NCBI RefSeq assembly: GCF_000003855.2
Contig: NW_003101674.1
Coordinates: forward strand, 1,807,656-1,871,655
Length of the DNA: 64,000 bases
Source of the DNA: Blastomyces gilchristii SLH14081
Taxonomy: Eukaryota > Ascomycota > Eurotiomycetes > Onygenales > Ajellomycetaceae
Reading direction: 5' to 3'
Shown here: one piece after another, positions 48,401 through 59,449 of the stretch
How positions within the stretch are numbered: the stretch's first letter is position 1
Layout of the letters: each line of letters begins with the position of its first letter
Translations under genes and position numbers: made by a program
The notes under the pieces: generated by a model
Told to the model about the DNA's origin: nothing
Databases searched by the model: none
What the model saw: the letters and a program-made list of their open reading frames with translations, nothing else

Positions 48401-49077
48401 AGATTGCTATTAACAGTCAAGACACTGTTTTAACAGATATAAGCTCATTCTTTCTTACACATGAATACTACATGAAAGTGTTAAATCTTCTAGAGATCAC
48501 ACAGTTCACATTGAACCTCTGCAGTCTGATTCAGATCACTGATAATATAGTAATGAAGCTTCAAGATGCTCACAACTGAGCAGAGACCTTTATGACAATC
48601 ATGAAACAAGATCAAGAAGATTGAATCAACATCTGACAGAATTCTGCAGAGCAGTATAAGATAGAAGATCTTGTATAATTGAATCTCAAGAACATATAAA
48701 TCACACATTTATCTTATACACTAGATTATCATCACATCAGATATAAAGTGATAGAAGTTCTAGATAGTCACAACTACTGTCTTAACATATTATCAGAGAT
48801 TTATAATGTCTTTCACATAAGTTTGCTCTGCTGCACTGTCACTGATTCATTCTCTTCTCAACTAACTTCTGACTGACAATTGCCAGGGATCATAGAAGAA
48901 GATAATGAGCTTGAGTGAGAGATTGAAGATATTCTCAATAAGAGATCACACAGCTGCAGCTGATAATATCTTGTGAAATGAGTCAGCTATAATCAACTGA
49001 TCTGAACTCTGAGTTTCATATTATCTGAAACAGTGACTCTTGACTGATGAGAACTACTTCTGAAAAGAGAGGACTAA
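45430..49077 (+). pseudogene. Element G pol (protease, RT, RNase H, integrase, chromodomain), degraded
   Basis: ATG at 45430. Protease VMIDSDLYYY near 45480 (D-S-G mutated to D-S-D). RT: QFCVNYQELNRLTKKN near 46270 and catalytic VYLDNILIFTD at 46570-46602. RNase H: TVVEADFSDYVTERAIL near 47006, then [17 protein letters not shown] near 47110. A Thr-Asp repeat linker lies at 47521-47574. Integrase core: IDFTVNLSESKNCKNVLIIV near 48020. Chromodomain: ELEWEIEDILNKRS near 48910, LVKWVSYNQ (TGA for Trp) near 48970. The stop TAA at 49075-49077 touches the 3' LTR; GAAAAGAGAGGACTAA is both coding end and polypurine tract. Inactive because of TGA stops. Confidence 0.85.
47521..47574 (+). repeat. Thr-Asp coding minisatellite in element G
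   Basis: ACTGACACTGATAC units in tandem encode an alternating Thr-Asp run between RNase H and integrase. One CG survives inside it. Confidence 0.75.
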
Positions 49078-49386
49078 TGTGGCGGGCTGTGCCTGATCAA
49101 TCATATAGACTATTCTGTTACACTTCACAGATTTCAATCACTTCATTCTCAAATATGTACACTCTGATTCTCAGTCATTCTCAATTGCCAATTCTCAGCT
49201 GCTATGAACACATATAGATTCTTCCACTCTGAAACTTCACTGTGTATGCCACTACATACATGTATAAATATTCACTTCAATTGCTGATTCTCACACTTTC
49301 TCTTTCTTTCCTTCTCTAACGTTTTTCTCTTTGTTATATAAGACCTATATATATTATACTGATCTATTCGGTGTAGGCCTCTTACA
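49078..49386 (+). repeat. 3' LTR of element G
   Basis: 309 bp, TGTGGCGGGCTGTGCCTG start (hairpin partly mutated) and TCTTACA end; followed by TSD GAAGC. Confidence 0.93.
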
Positions 49387-49391
49387 GAAGC

Positions 49392-50770
49392 TCTGTACGT
49401 GTACAAGAATTCTAAATGAAATTGAGGCCTTGTGTACATAGTGACAGACTGATATAAAAGTCAAACAACAATTGTCATTCACTGTAAATCAAGTATTAAA
49501 TATAAAGAGCTTCATTAATGCAATCATTATCATTAATAAGAATAGAGAAAACCAGATCTTAGATCTGCAGTGAAAGATTGAATATTTACACAGATAGATA
49601 GATAACTATACTGAATCTGAAAATCTCATCATAATTATTCACAACCTCTTCAGAAGTGTACACATCATCAGAGACTGCTGTGTAAAATAAGAATCTGAGT
49701 ATGAAATATATCAAGCTGAGAGATCTGCTGAAGTCATTAAGCTTTAATAATAATCAAAAAAATAATGCTGCAATCAGCTGACAAAGTCAGATATAATTAT
49801 ATTATTGAATTGAACACAAACTTACAGATAGATAGTTAACAGAATTTCAACAAGTCTTAAGATCTGCTGCATTTCTACACAGAAAAGTGAAGTCATTATA
49901 AATAACTGATAAAAAGATGAATTCTGCAGACTCAGAGTGATATTTATTCTTATAAATATGAAATAAGTTTTTCAAATGAATCTTGCACAACTTTGAGAAA
50001 GTGAATGTATAAGATAAGTATTATAAATACTTTACTAAGTGTAGATAAGTAAGTGATCTTACATCATACTTCACACACTTCAGTTTACACTATCTTGTAT
50101 TAAATGAAAAGCTTTTAATATCTTTCTATTTATAGATCTTCATTGATGATCTTACATCTGAGTTGAGAGTGAAATGAAAATGCTTAACCTTATAATCAGA
50201 CACAGTGAAAGAAGTATACAATATTCTTATTATACAGAAACAAGTGAGTCAATTGTAATAGAAAATACTGCAATCAAGTATATCTCAGCAGAGAACAGAT
50301 AATCAGACCTCTATAATACAAGTCATATACTCAGATACAATGAATCTAGATTTGAATGTCATTACTAAAGCACTGAATTCTCTGAAAAAGAAATTCTCTG
50401 AGTGAAAATCTTGATATTATAAGCATTGAGCTTACTTTAACTGCAGATGCCAGAATCATGATGCAAAGAATTACATATAGTGTGTACAGTCAAGAAAAGT
50501 AAGACAGTTAAAAAACTAGCAGAATCAGTAAGCTCAGAGACACTCACTGATATTCTATGAAAAGTCTTTAAAGTAAAAGAGATATCTGTGTTAGATAACT
50601 CTCTGAATTCTATGAATACTAAGAGAAAGCAGGCTTCTGAATAAGATACAGGTAAGAATGAAGTGAACACTCATCTCAATGCCTTGAGACCTGAAATGTT
50701 AATATATAAGAGACACTTGAATAAGAATTGAGAGATGATTGCAAAAGTGTTAACAGATATAGAAGCTTCT
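49392..50770 (+). pseudogene. Element E gag, main part, degraded
   Basis: Continues E gag after element G. Aligns with B gag. Zinc knuckle at about 50425-50480: first Cys now Tyr, F-N-C, R-C-Q-N, H, four residues, last Cys now Tyr. Ends in the protease motif region reading LTDIEAS (D-T-G-A-S expected). Many TGA stops. Confidence 0.78.
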
Positions 50771-53700
50771 ATACAATATATTAATAATTATATAATCTGA
50801 AGACTGAAAGAGCTTCACAGAGTAAAGAATCTCTGATATATAAGATTATCTAATAACTGATATTTAATATTATCTGTAAGAGTAAGAGTTCTCTTGCACT
50901 TCAGAGAATGATCTTGCTATATTTAAGTATAAGAGCTGCAGAACATGAAATATAATCTTATTCTTAAACTTAATTGATTTCAAAGATTCAATCTGCAGAT
51001 TCAATGATGTATATGTCATATACAGTTAACTGATAGAAAGAAAACAGTTCATATAATTCTATTAACTGATATGAGAAGAACATTTCATGTCTCTAATATA
51101 AAAGAGTTAAATCTGCTTATACATTAATAAGTAAAAAGAATGATTTATAAGACCTTATTTGAAAGCATTCTGTATGTTATACAGAACTCAGAAGTAGAGA
51201 AAATCAAGATAAAGAATATACAGAAGAATAAGTGTATAAAGAAGCTTCTGAAGAAGTATGAAAAGATCTTCTGAACAGATCTTTCATCAGAATTATCACT
51301 GAAATGAGGATTTGTATATAAGATTGACACAGAGAATGTAAAATCAGTCAATCAGAATGTGTACTCTCTGTCACAAATGCATCTTAAAGAATAGAAGTGT
51401 CAGATCACAGATCTTCTAGAATATAATCTCATACAACTCTTATCAAGTGTGTGAGGCTTTTCAGTTCTATTTATGAAAAAGATAAGTGAGAAGTAGTGAA
51501 TGTGTATTAATTATTAAGTACTTAACAAGCTTACAATCAAGAATGAATATTCACTGTCACAGATTCAATAACAGTTGAATACAGTTAAAAACATCTGATA
51601 TCTATCAAAGATTAATCTTCTCTCAGAATACTGACTGATCTGTGTAGATGAACTATCAGTTCTGTGAACTATATTTAATATATAATAAGAGAAGTTCAAA
51701 TTCCTGATAATATCATTTAATCTGATAAATGTGTCTGTTATCTTTTAAATAATAATGAATACAATTCTTCATAAACAGAATGAAACCTCATGTCTTGTAT
51801 ATCTTAATAACATTTTAGTCTTTTCAAACTCATACAATGAATATCTGAAGTATCTCAATAAAGTGTTTATAACTCTGACAGAGTATAAGCTCTATATCAA
51901 ATTAACAAAGTATATGTTTAAAATAGAAGAGTTGAAGTTTGTAGAATATATAGTGAGTGATGACTGTATACACCTCATCTCAGATAAATTGAATATCATA
52001 GTGAATTAACTGTGACTGAGAAATGTATACTGTGTATGACAGTTTCTTAAGTTAATCTCATATTATCACAGATTTATCAAGAATTTCATACAAATATCTG
52101 CATCACTCTCAGATCTCTTAAGAGAAATAGATATAAATCTGTGAAAGAAGAAGTTTTATTCAATCATCTGAAATACTGTGTGTGAAGAGGCTTTTCTCAC
52201 ACTGAGAGAATGTATAATAATATCTTCAGTACTTATTTAATCAGATTGTAATAAATCTTTCTACATTGAAATGAATATATCTGAATGAGCTATCAGAGAC
52301 ACTCTTTTACAGATGAGCAAGAATGACAAGCTGCACTCAGTGATGTATAATAGTAGAAAACTATCAGATGCTGAGCTCAATTACTCAGTGTATAAAAAGA
52401 AATTGCTAGCAATTAAGTATATACTGATATTATGAGATAGATATATTAACAACAGACATATAACAACAGTGATCACAGATCATAGAAGTCTCATCTATCT
52501 ATAATCAATAATAAAACCTTTCAAACACTTAGTACATTGAATCTCAGAGTTCTAAATGTACAATCTTTATATCAAATACTGAAAGAAATCAGATACTATG
52601 ATATCTGATATAATCAGTCACAGATCTGATTTCATAAGTGAGAGTTCTGTGAATCAGATATAAGAGAAGTTCATATTAAATATACTGAGAAAGTGTAAGA
52701 AATTAAAATAAGTGAACACAATAATCTCTCACTTAGAGAATAATAAGATGTTGAATGACAAGCATCTTGTAAAAGTGATAGAAGAGATACTTTCAAACTT
52801 CAAGCTGAGAAAATTGAAAAACAATGTTATGCTTTACTACAATCTAGAATATACAGAAGCTCTCTATGTAGAATATTTATATAGATATGACTTGATGACT
52901 TATATATACAAGGAATTCAGTCACTTAGAAAGTTCTGAACTTATAAGTGTACTTAAATCAAGAGTATACTGATCAAGCATGACTGAGAACATTCAGATAT
53001 ATACTCATAAGTGTCTGAATTATCAGATTGTGAAAGAATCTAAGAAAGAGTTAGAATATGAGAACATATAATATCAGATGAAGTGTATAATACAATCATT
53101 TAAATAATGAGAAATGAATCTCATAGACATACTGCTGTGAATGTCAAATGAAAATCAATGAATAATCACTGTTATTGATTATTCTACTGACTGATCAGTT
53201 ATGAAAGCAGTTTCAGAGATGACAGAGAAGATAATAGTGAAGTTTCTATATGATGAGATCTATATCAACTATAAAATGCTGCATGAGATTCTAACTGATA
53301 ACAGTGCAAATCTCATAGAAGAAGCAATGAGGCATTTTGTAAGCCAGTTACAGATAAGATATTGTAGAACAATGTTATATCATCTGCAGATGAACAGAAA
53401 GATGAAACACTTGAATAAAATCTTAAGTAACATGCTGATGAAATATCTAGTGAGTAAGTCTATGAGACTATGAGATGAATATCTCAGGCAGATGCTATTA
53501 GTCATGTAAATTTGACAGTATGCAGTCTTCAAGCATTCATCATTCTACCTGTTGTATGAATTGCATTGGCGCATCTCAGAGAATGCTTTGAAAAAGATAG
53601 AAGAGGAAATAGCAGTTGCAGACACATCAGTTGCAGATGCAGCAGTCACAGATGCAACAGTTACAGACATAACAGTTACAGACACAGAATCAAGATTGAA

Positions 53701-54350
53701 AGAGATTAGCCACATACATGTAAAAGCTAATGAGTTACTTCTGAACTGAGCAATTCAATTGAAAAGAATATGAGACTCACTAGTTAAGAAATCAAGTCTC
53801 AAGATAAGAATATAAGTTCTCATATATAATGAGAGTTCTGAGAAGTTTCAATCTAGATGATTTGAGTTATATAAAATACTTAAATCACATTCTCTGAGAA
53901 CATATGCATTGAAAGAATCAGAGAGATGAGTCTTATACAACTTAATAAATAATTTATATCTTATAAAAGCAAAGATTCAAGATCTGAGTGAATTATAATT
54001 ATTCACAGCACTATTATCAGCATTGAAAAAGAAGAGACTTATAATTGAAAAGTCTTATAAAGTAAGAGAAATTATAGATGCTTATAAATCAGAAAATCTC
54101 ACTTATTTCAATCTTTTCATAATTATAAGAAAAGAATGAGAAGTAATGAAGAAATCAGATAAATATCATACTTCAATAAGTGATGAGACTGTAGCTGATT
54201 GTATAATGATATACTGCAGATAGCAGATGTAATATAGTAAAGAGCAGTCTTAAAGTAATAGACTTATACATGAATTAGATTACAGAAGAAAAAGAGATTC
54301 AGAGTTGAATTTAACTATTTATATCAGTTCAATTGCAGAGATCACAGAGA
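50771..54350 (+). pseudogene. Element E pol, degraded
   Basis: Collinear with B pol and without the C and MITE 1 insertions. RT catalytic motif YLNNILVFSN near 51797 (both Asp now Asn), RNase H near 52260-52420 (AELNYSV-like), integrase core near 53170-53500, a five-unit VADTS/VTDAT repeat at 53612-53690, and a GPY/F-like region near 53850. Its tail ends near 54350, followed to 54868 by AT-rich sequence without a gene. Confidence 0.8.
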
Positions 54351-54868
54351 ATAAATCATCTGAAATATTCATAGACACATGAGATCAAGTTATCTCAACT
54401 TCTGAGAACACTTAGAGATCAGATAAGATTAGTTTTAATGAGCTGTTTACTGTAGTAATCTGAGTGAGTAAACAGAGACAGTATAATGCATAAGATAAAA
54501 TTATAAAAGATGAAAGCTACTGAATCTAATCACTGAATGCTGTATTATATAGAGATTATGTAAGAGTGATAATTAGCAGATAAAGAAAAAGTATAGAAAC
54601 AGAAAAAGAAATAATGAATTAATTATCAACTGTAAGAGTCAGCTATAAAAGATAAATGTTATTATACACATCTTATTCATTTTCATATATCACACATTTA
54701 ATCTATTTTCAATGCCACATCATCTGAAAAACATCAAAAATAAAGGAAATCTTAAAACTAAAGATCTGTAAGAAATTCAAGAGCTGTAAGTTACTTTTAT
54801 AACAACACTGTGCATATCTCTGATTTCTCTACTACTCTGTATACAACATTAATGTCATTTATCACAAG

Positions 54869-55359
54869 TAGACTGGCCGCTGGGATCATGAATTTCACGT
54901 TTGATCTCATTTGGTCTGGTCTCATACATTTCTTGACGTGAATCCCGCTGGGACTGGCTATCAAAAAAACATGTAAAGTGACTATATATCAGATCTTAAA
55001 ATGAAACCATGACTTGAAAAAAATGAGAAAGTGATCTCATTTGGTCCCATTTAGTCTCATTCTTAGCATAAAGTTACTATTTTTAGACTATTTTTAATTT
55101 TTTAAAAAGTAACACTTTTTGGTAATGCTCAAATGAGATTTAAAGTCATTTAAAGCAATAAAAATAATTTAAATTGAGAAGTGGAAATCATGGTCTCATT
55201 TGGAAAATGTGACAAGAGTAGACAGTAAGTCTCACTGACTCTGAGACAGTATAAAACTACTATTTAATGATAAAACCGTGTAATAGGATCAGTCGAATTG
55301 GTAATGAGACTATCAAAAAATCTGGTCCTGGTCTCAGACACGGTCACACGGTCAGTCTA
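54869..55359 (-). mobile_element. MITE copy 4, lightly mutated
   Basis: 491 bp, ends TAGACTGGCCGCTGGG and ACACGGTCAGTCTA, perfect 8-bp TSD ATCACAAG (54861-54868 and 55360-55367). The empty site is visible in B near 31945-31952 (ATTACAAG). It keeps many CC, GG and CG, so it is among the younger insertions. Confidence 0.92.
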
Positions 55360-55367
55360 ATCACAAG

Positions 55368-57170
55368 ATTGACTGAAATACTAATATAGAAATGTGTACA
55401 TATATATGTAGAAAAATTGAAGAAGAGTGTGAGACCTGCAGAATTAGAAGTCAGAACAGAGAGAATGAAGATGAAAGAAATGAAAGAAGAAGAAGATACA
55501 GAACTGAATGAATAACAGCAGAAGCTACTTGAGACTGAACACTTATAATCTGATATATATATAACCGTCTCTGCAGAGAAGAGAGAGAAAGCACTGAGAG
55601 AAGCTTGAGAGTAACAGAGAGTAGTCTCAGTGATATTATTATCTTCAATTAAAATAATCTCTAGCACTGAAGTAACTAAGAACTATTATTAGTATATGAA
55701 ACTGTAAAAACAGAGATAACAATTACTGAATGAACACTCACTGACTTTAGAATTGTATATATAATTATAACACACACAAGACTTCTCAGAAAGAGAGAGA
55801 AGAACACAGAGAAATGTAGAAAGCAGAACATAGTATATGAACAGCTCATTCTTATAATGACATCTTAGATAAGATGTATAAGTCTCATATCTGCAGATAT
55901 AAAAGAGTACAACATCTGCATTCTCATTCTTAAAAACACAGATATCTTTTACCTGTATTATGAAGTCAGATAACAGATATCAGAGAATTGACTGATACAG
56001 ATCTATCATTTCAAAGAAATTCATCAGAGTAAATATATCTGTAATATTAAACTTTACAGTTATAAAAAGTTTCTTAATATCTATGAATATCATGACTTCA
56101 TGCATAATAAAACTCATAATAATTTTCTCTAAGAACAGGAAAATCAGTGTTAGAAAGAAAAGATGAAAAAGAAAAAGACTTATAATCTTAACACTGTTAA
56201 GAGAAGAAGTGATTCTCTGATATAAATGAATAATTATCTTATTATAAATATTTAAAATGAATATAATAATCAGCATTTATAATCAAGCTCTAGATAGTTA
56301 TATTATATACAGTCTTTGTATAATAAATTATTCTAAAAGTCAGTAAGAAGAGCAGAAGTGTATATACTGAGAAACATGATTCATTAAGTCTATGCAATAT
56401 CTTCTTGAAATAAGAAGAGCTGATAATGAAAGCAGAGATGACAGAATCAGAGAGAGTAGAAGTAGTGAGAGTAGAGGTTATAAGAACAGAGATAGCAGAA
56501 GCAGGAGAATCAGACACAGAGACAGGTGTAGAAGATTGAAGAGAAGTAGCAGAGAAAGAAACAAAGAGAGCAGAGAGAAATATGAGAGACTCAGTTATAT
56601 ATAACACAGATAATTTCTTCATTATTATATTTCTCAAGTTTTTAATCAATGATTCAATATTGAGATATTCAATATTAAGATATTCACTATTATCAGTGAA
56701 TATGAATCTGTGAATATATGAAGATTTTACACAAATAAAAACAAATATCAGCATCTGTATTTATGCAAAATTATGTCAGAAAAAACAATCAGAAGCTGCT
56801 GAGAAGAAAAACAGTCAAGAGTATATAAGAAGTTGAAGAAGATATGTCATTCATGATAGTATATTCTAGTAATTATTAGAAGATAAACAAGTTCTGATCA
56901 TGTTTCACAATGTATTACACTTACTGTTAATGAACTGCTCAGTATAAGCACTATAATAATACTTATTATAAGAACAGAGAGTCATTATCAGAAACACATA
57001 CAATGTGATAGATAAACAGATAGAAAGAGTTGAATAGAAGAAGAAGTAGAAATCTTGAATAAGATAATAATATTTAATAATAATGATAATGAAGAAGATG
57101 ATTGAAGAATGAAAAAAGTTAGTGAATAAGTGATGTAATATAGTGAAAGTTTCTTTGTGAGAGTGTACAC
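55368..57170 (-). pseudogene. Antisense reading-frame block in element E (function unknown)
   Basis: Same block as in B. At 56754-56290 a 154-residue frame with the LLIKNLRNIIMKKLSVLYI start, a Ser/Val/Thr-rich middle and a FSVYTLLLFLLTFRIIYYTK hydrophobic end. The Cys-rich frame is more damaged. A Ser-rich frame at 55667-55344 runs into MITE 4. It is less intact than in D, but the frame order is conserved. Confidence 0.48.
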
Positions 57171-57291
57171 AGAATGCTAGCTGAATCAGAGATAGACTAC
57201 ACTATTATGAACACTAGTGGCGTGCTAATCCACAGGAAGCTAGGATGTATGTCATGGTCATGTGAGTGTGACTGAATCTGGTGAGAGAGGA

Positions 57292-57415
57292 TGTAATTTG
57301 AAAGAATGTATGACTGCTGGATAATAACGCGGCTGCTTCTGAACATAGATAATGTATATAAGAAGCCGGCGTACGCCTGTAATCATACGCTGGCTCAAGC
57401 AACCTTTGAATCACA
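57292..57415 (+). repeat. 3' LTR of element E, with internal deletion
   Basis: 124 bp instead of 171. Starts TGTAATTTG (mutated TGTGATTCG), ends GAATCACA; about 47 bases of the middle (the AAAGGGGCC...GCGGCC part) are missing. Followed by TSD CACG. Confidence 0.88.
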
Positions 57416-57513
57416 CACGGTTACACAGTCAGTCTAGTTAACAGTAAGTGTAACATATTATAAGATATGATCAGAACTTGTTTTCTTCTAATAATCATCA
57501 GAATATATTATCA

Positions 57514-59037
57514 TGAATGACACATCTTCTTCATATTCTTATACACTCTTGATTGTTTTTCTTATTAGTGAGCTTCTGATCATGTTTTCTGACATGATTT
57601 TATATAAACTTAGATGCTGATGTTTGTTTTTATTTATATAGAATCTTTATATATTGACAGATCTGTATTTACTGATAATAGTGAACATCTCAATATTGAA
57701 TTATTAATTAAAAACTTGAAGAATGTGATAATGAAGAAATTATCTGTGTTATATATAGCTGAGTCTCTCATATCTCTTTCTACTTCTTCTGTTACTGTTT
57801 CTCTCTCTACTGCTCTCTCTTAATCTTCTACTCTTATCTCTGTTTCTGATTCTCCTGCTTCTGCTATCTCTGTTTCTGTGATTCTCACTCTTACTACTTC
57901 TACTTCTTCTATCTCTGTCACTGCTTCTGCTTTTATTATCAGCTCTCTCTGTTTTAAGAAGATATTGTGTAGACTTGATGAACTATATTTTTCAGTGTAT
58001 ATACTTCTGCTCTTCTTACTAATCTCTAAAATAATTTATTATACAAAGACTGTGTATAATATAACTATCTGAAGCTTAGTCATGAATGCTGATTATTATG
58101 TTTATTTTAAATATTTATAATAAGACAATTGTTTATTTATATCAGACAATCATCTCTCTTCTCAATAGTATTAAGATTATAAGTCTTTTTTTTTCTGTTC
58201 TTAGAAAAAATTATTATGAGTTTTATTATATATAAAGTTATAACATTCACAGATATTAAGAAACTTTTTATAACTATTAAATTTAATATTATAAATATAT
58301 CTGCTTTAATAAATATCTTCAGAATGATTAATCTATATCAGTCTATTCTCTGATATTTATTATTCAACTTCATAATACAGATGAAGAATATTCATATTTT
58401 CAGAAATAAGAATGCAGATGTTGTACTTTTTTACACTTATAAGTATGAGACTTATATATCTTATCTGAGATATTATTATGAGAATGAGCTATTCATATAC
58501 TGTGTTCTGCTGTCTGTATTTCTCTGTATCTCTCTCTCTCTTTCTGAGAAGTCTTATGTATGTTGTAATTACATATACAATTCTAAGACTAGTAGATATT
58601 CATTCAGTAATTATTATCTCTGCTTTTACAGTTTTATATACTAATAATAGTTCTTAGTTACTTCAGTATCAGAGATCATTTTAATTGAAGATAATAACAC
58701 TGCTGAGACTATCTTCTTCTATTCTTAAGCTTCTCTCATCACTTTCTCTTTCTTCTCTGTGAGAAAGATTGTGTGTATATCAGATTATAAGTATTCAGCT
58801 CTGAGTAACTCTTATCATTATTTATTCAGTTCTGTGTTCTCTTCTTCTTCTATTTCTTCTGTCTCTGTTCTCTCTGTCTTGACTTCTGATTCTGCAGGTT
58901 CTGTGCTCTTCTTCAATTTTTCTACACATATGTATATGCATTTCTATATTAGTATTTCAGTCCATCTTGTGATAAATGACATTAATATTGTATACAGAGT
59001 GATAGAGAAATCAGAGATATATACAGTATTATTGTAA
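57514..59037 (+). pseudogene. Antisense reading-frame block in element D (function unknown)
   Basis: Opposite to D pol. Frames in order: a short MNDTSSSYSY start at 57514; 57614-58072, interrupted by one TAA, with LLIKNLKNVIMKKLSVL, a Ser/Thr-rich linker and FSVYILLLFLLISKIIYY; 58381-58644 (87 residues, Cys-containing, LSLSEKSYVCCNYIYNSKTS); 58759-59037 (92 residues, Ser-rich, ending LVINDINIVYRVIEKSEIYT). All match the B and E blocks. The three frames differ, so introns or frameshifts separate them. Confidence 0.5.
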
Positions 59038-59449
59038 GAGTAACTTGTAATTCTTGAATTTCTTATAAATCTTGAGTTTTGAGATTTTCTTTGTTTTTGA
59101 TATTTTTCAGATGACATGGCATTGAAAATAGATTAAATATATAGTATTTAAAAATGAATGAGATGTATATAATAATATTTATCTTTTACAGCTGACTCTT
59201 ATAATTAATAATTAATTCAATAATTTCTTCTCTTTTCTTATACTTTTTCTTTGTCTGCTAGTCACTACTCTTACACAATCTCTATATAATACAGTGTTTG
59301 ATAACTAGATTCAGCAGCTTTCATCTTTTTTAATTCTGTCTTATACATTATACTATCTCTCTTTACCTGCTTAGATTACTACAGTAAACAGCTCATTAAA
59401 ACTAATCTTATCTAATCTCTGAGTGTCTTAAGAGATTAAGATAACTTAG

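Larger units (their letters stand above)
43622..49386 (+). mobile_element. Element G: chromodomain Gypsy retrotransposon, uninterrupted copy of the F family
   Basis: 5765 bp with 309-bp LTRs at both ends and 5-bp TSD GAAGC (43617-43621 and 49387-49391). It carries LTR, gag, pol with chromodomain, and LTR with nothing inserted, so it is the best copy for reconstructing family layout. Both gag and pol carry many TGA stops. Confidence 0.94.
42919..57415 (+). mobile_element. Element E: Gypsy retrotransposon (B/D/E family), split by G and MITE 4
   Basis: LTRs at 42919-43089 and 57292-57415, TSD CACG (42915-42918 and 57416-57419). Without G and MITE 4 the element is about 8.23 kb. It is a plus-strand copy aligning with B throughout, and provides the unoccupied site for C and for MITE 1. 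Confidence 0.92.
42430..57436 (-). mobile_element. MITE copy 3, split by element E
   Basis: The MITE is at 42430-42918 and 57420-57436. Left end TAAACTAGCTG (mutated TAGACTGGCCG), right end CAGTCTA. The 8-bp TSD in D is ATTAACAG (42422-42429) and GTTAACAG (57437-57444). Element E is inserted 17 bp from the right end. The body is heavily mutated. Confidence 0.88.

Noticed and set aside
56392..56604. Arg/Ser-rich 70-residue protein in element E
   Set aside because: Opposite-strand reflection of the Ser/Val-rich low-complexity linker; not kept open in B or D.
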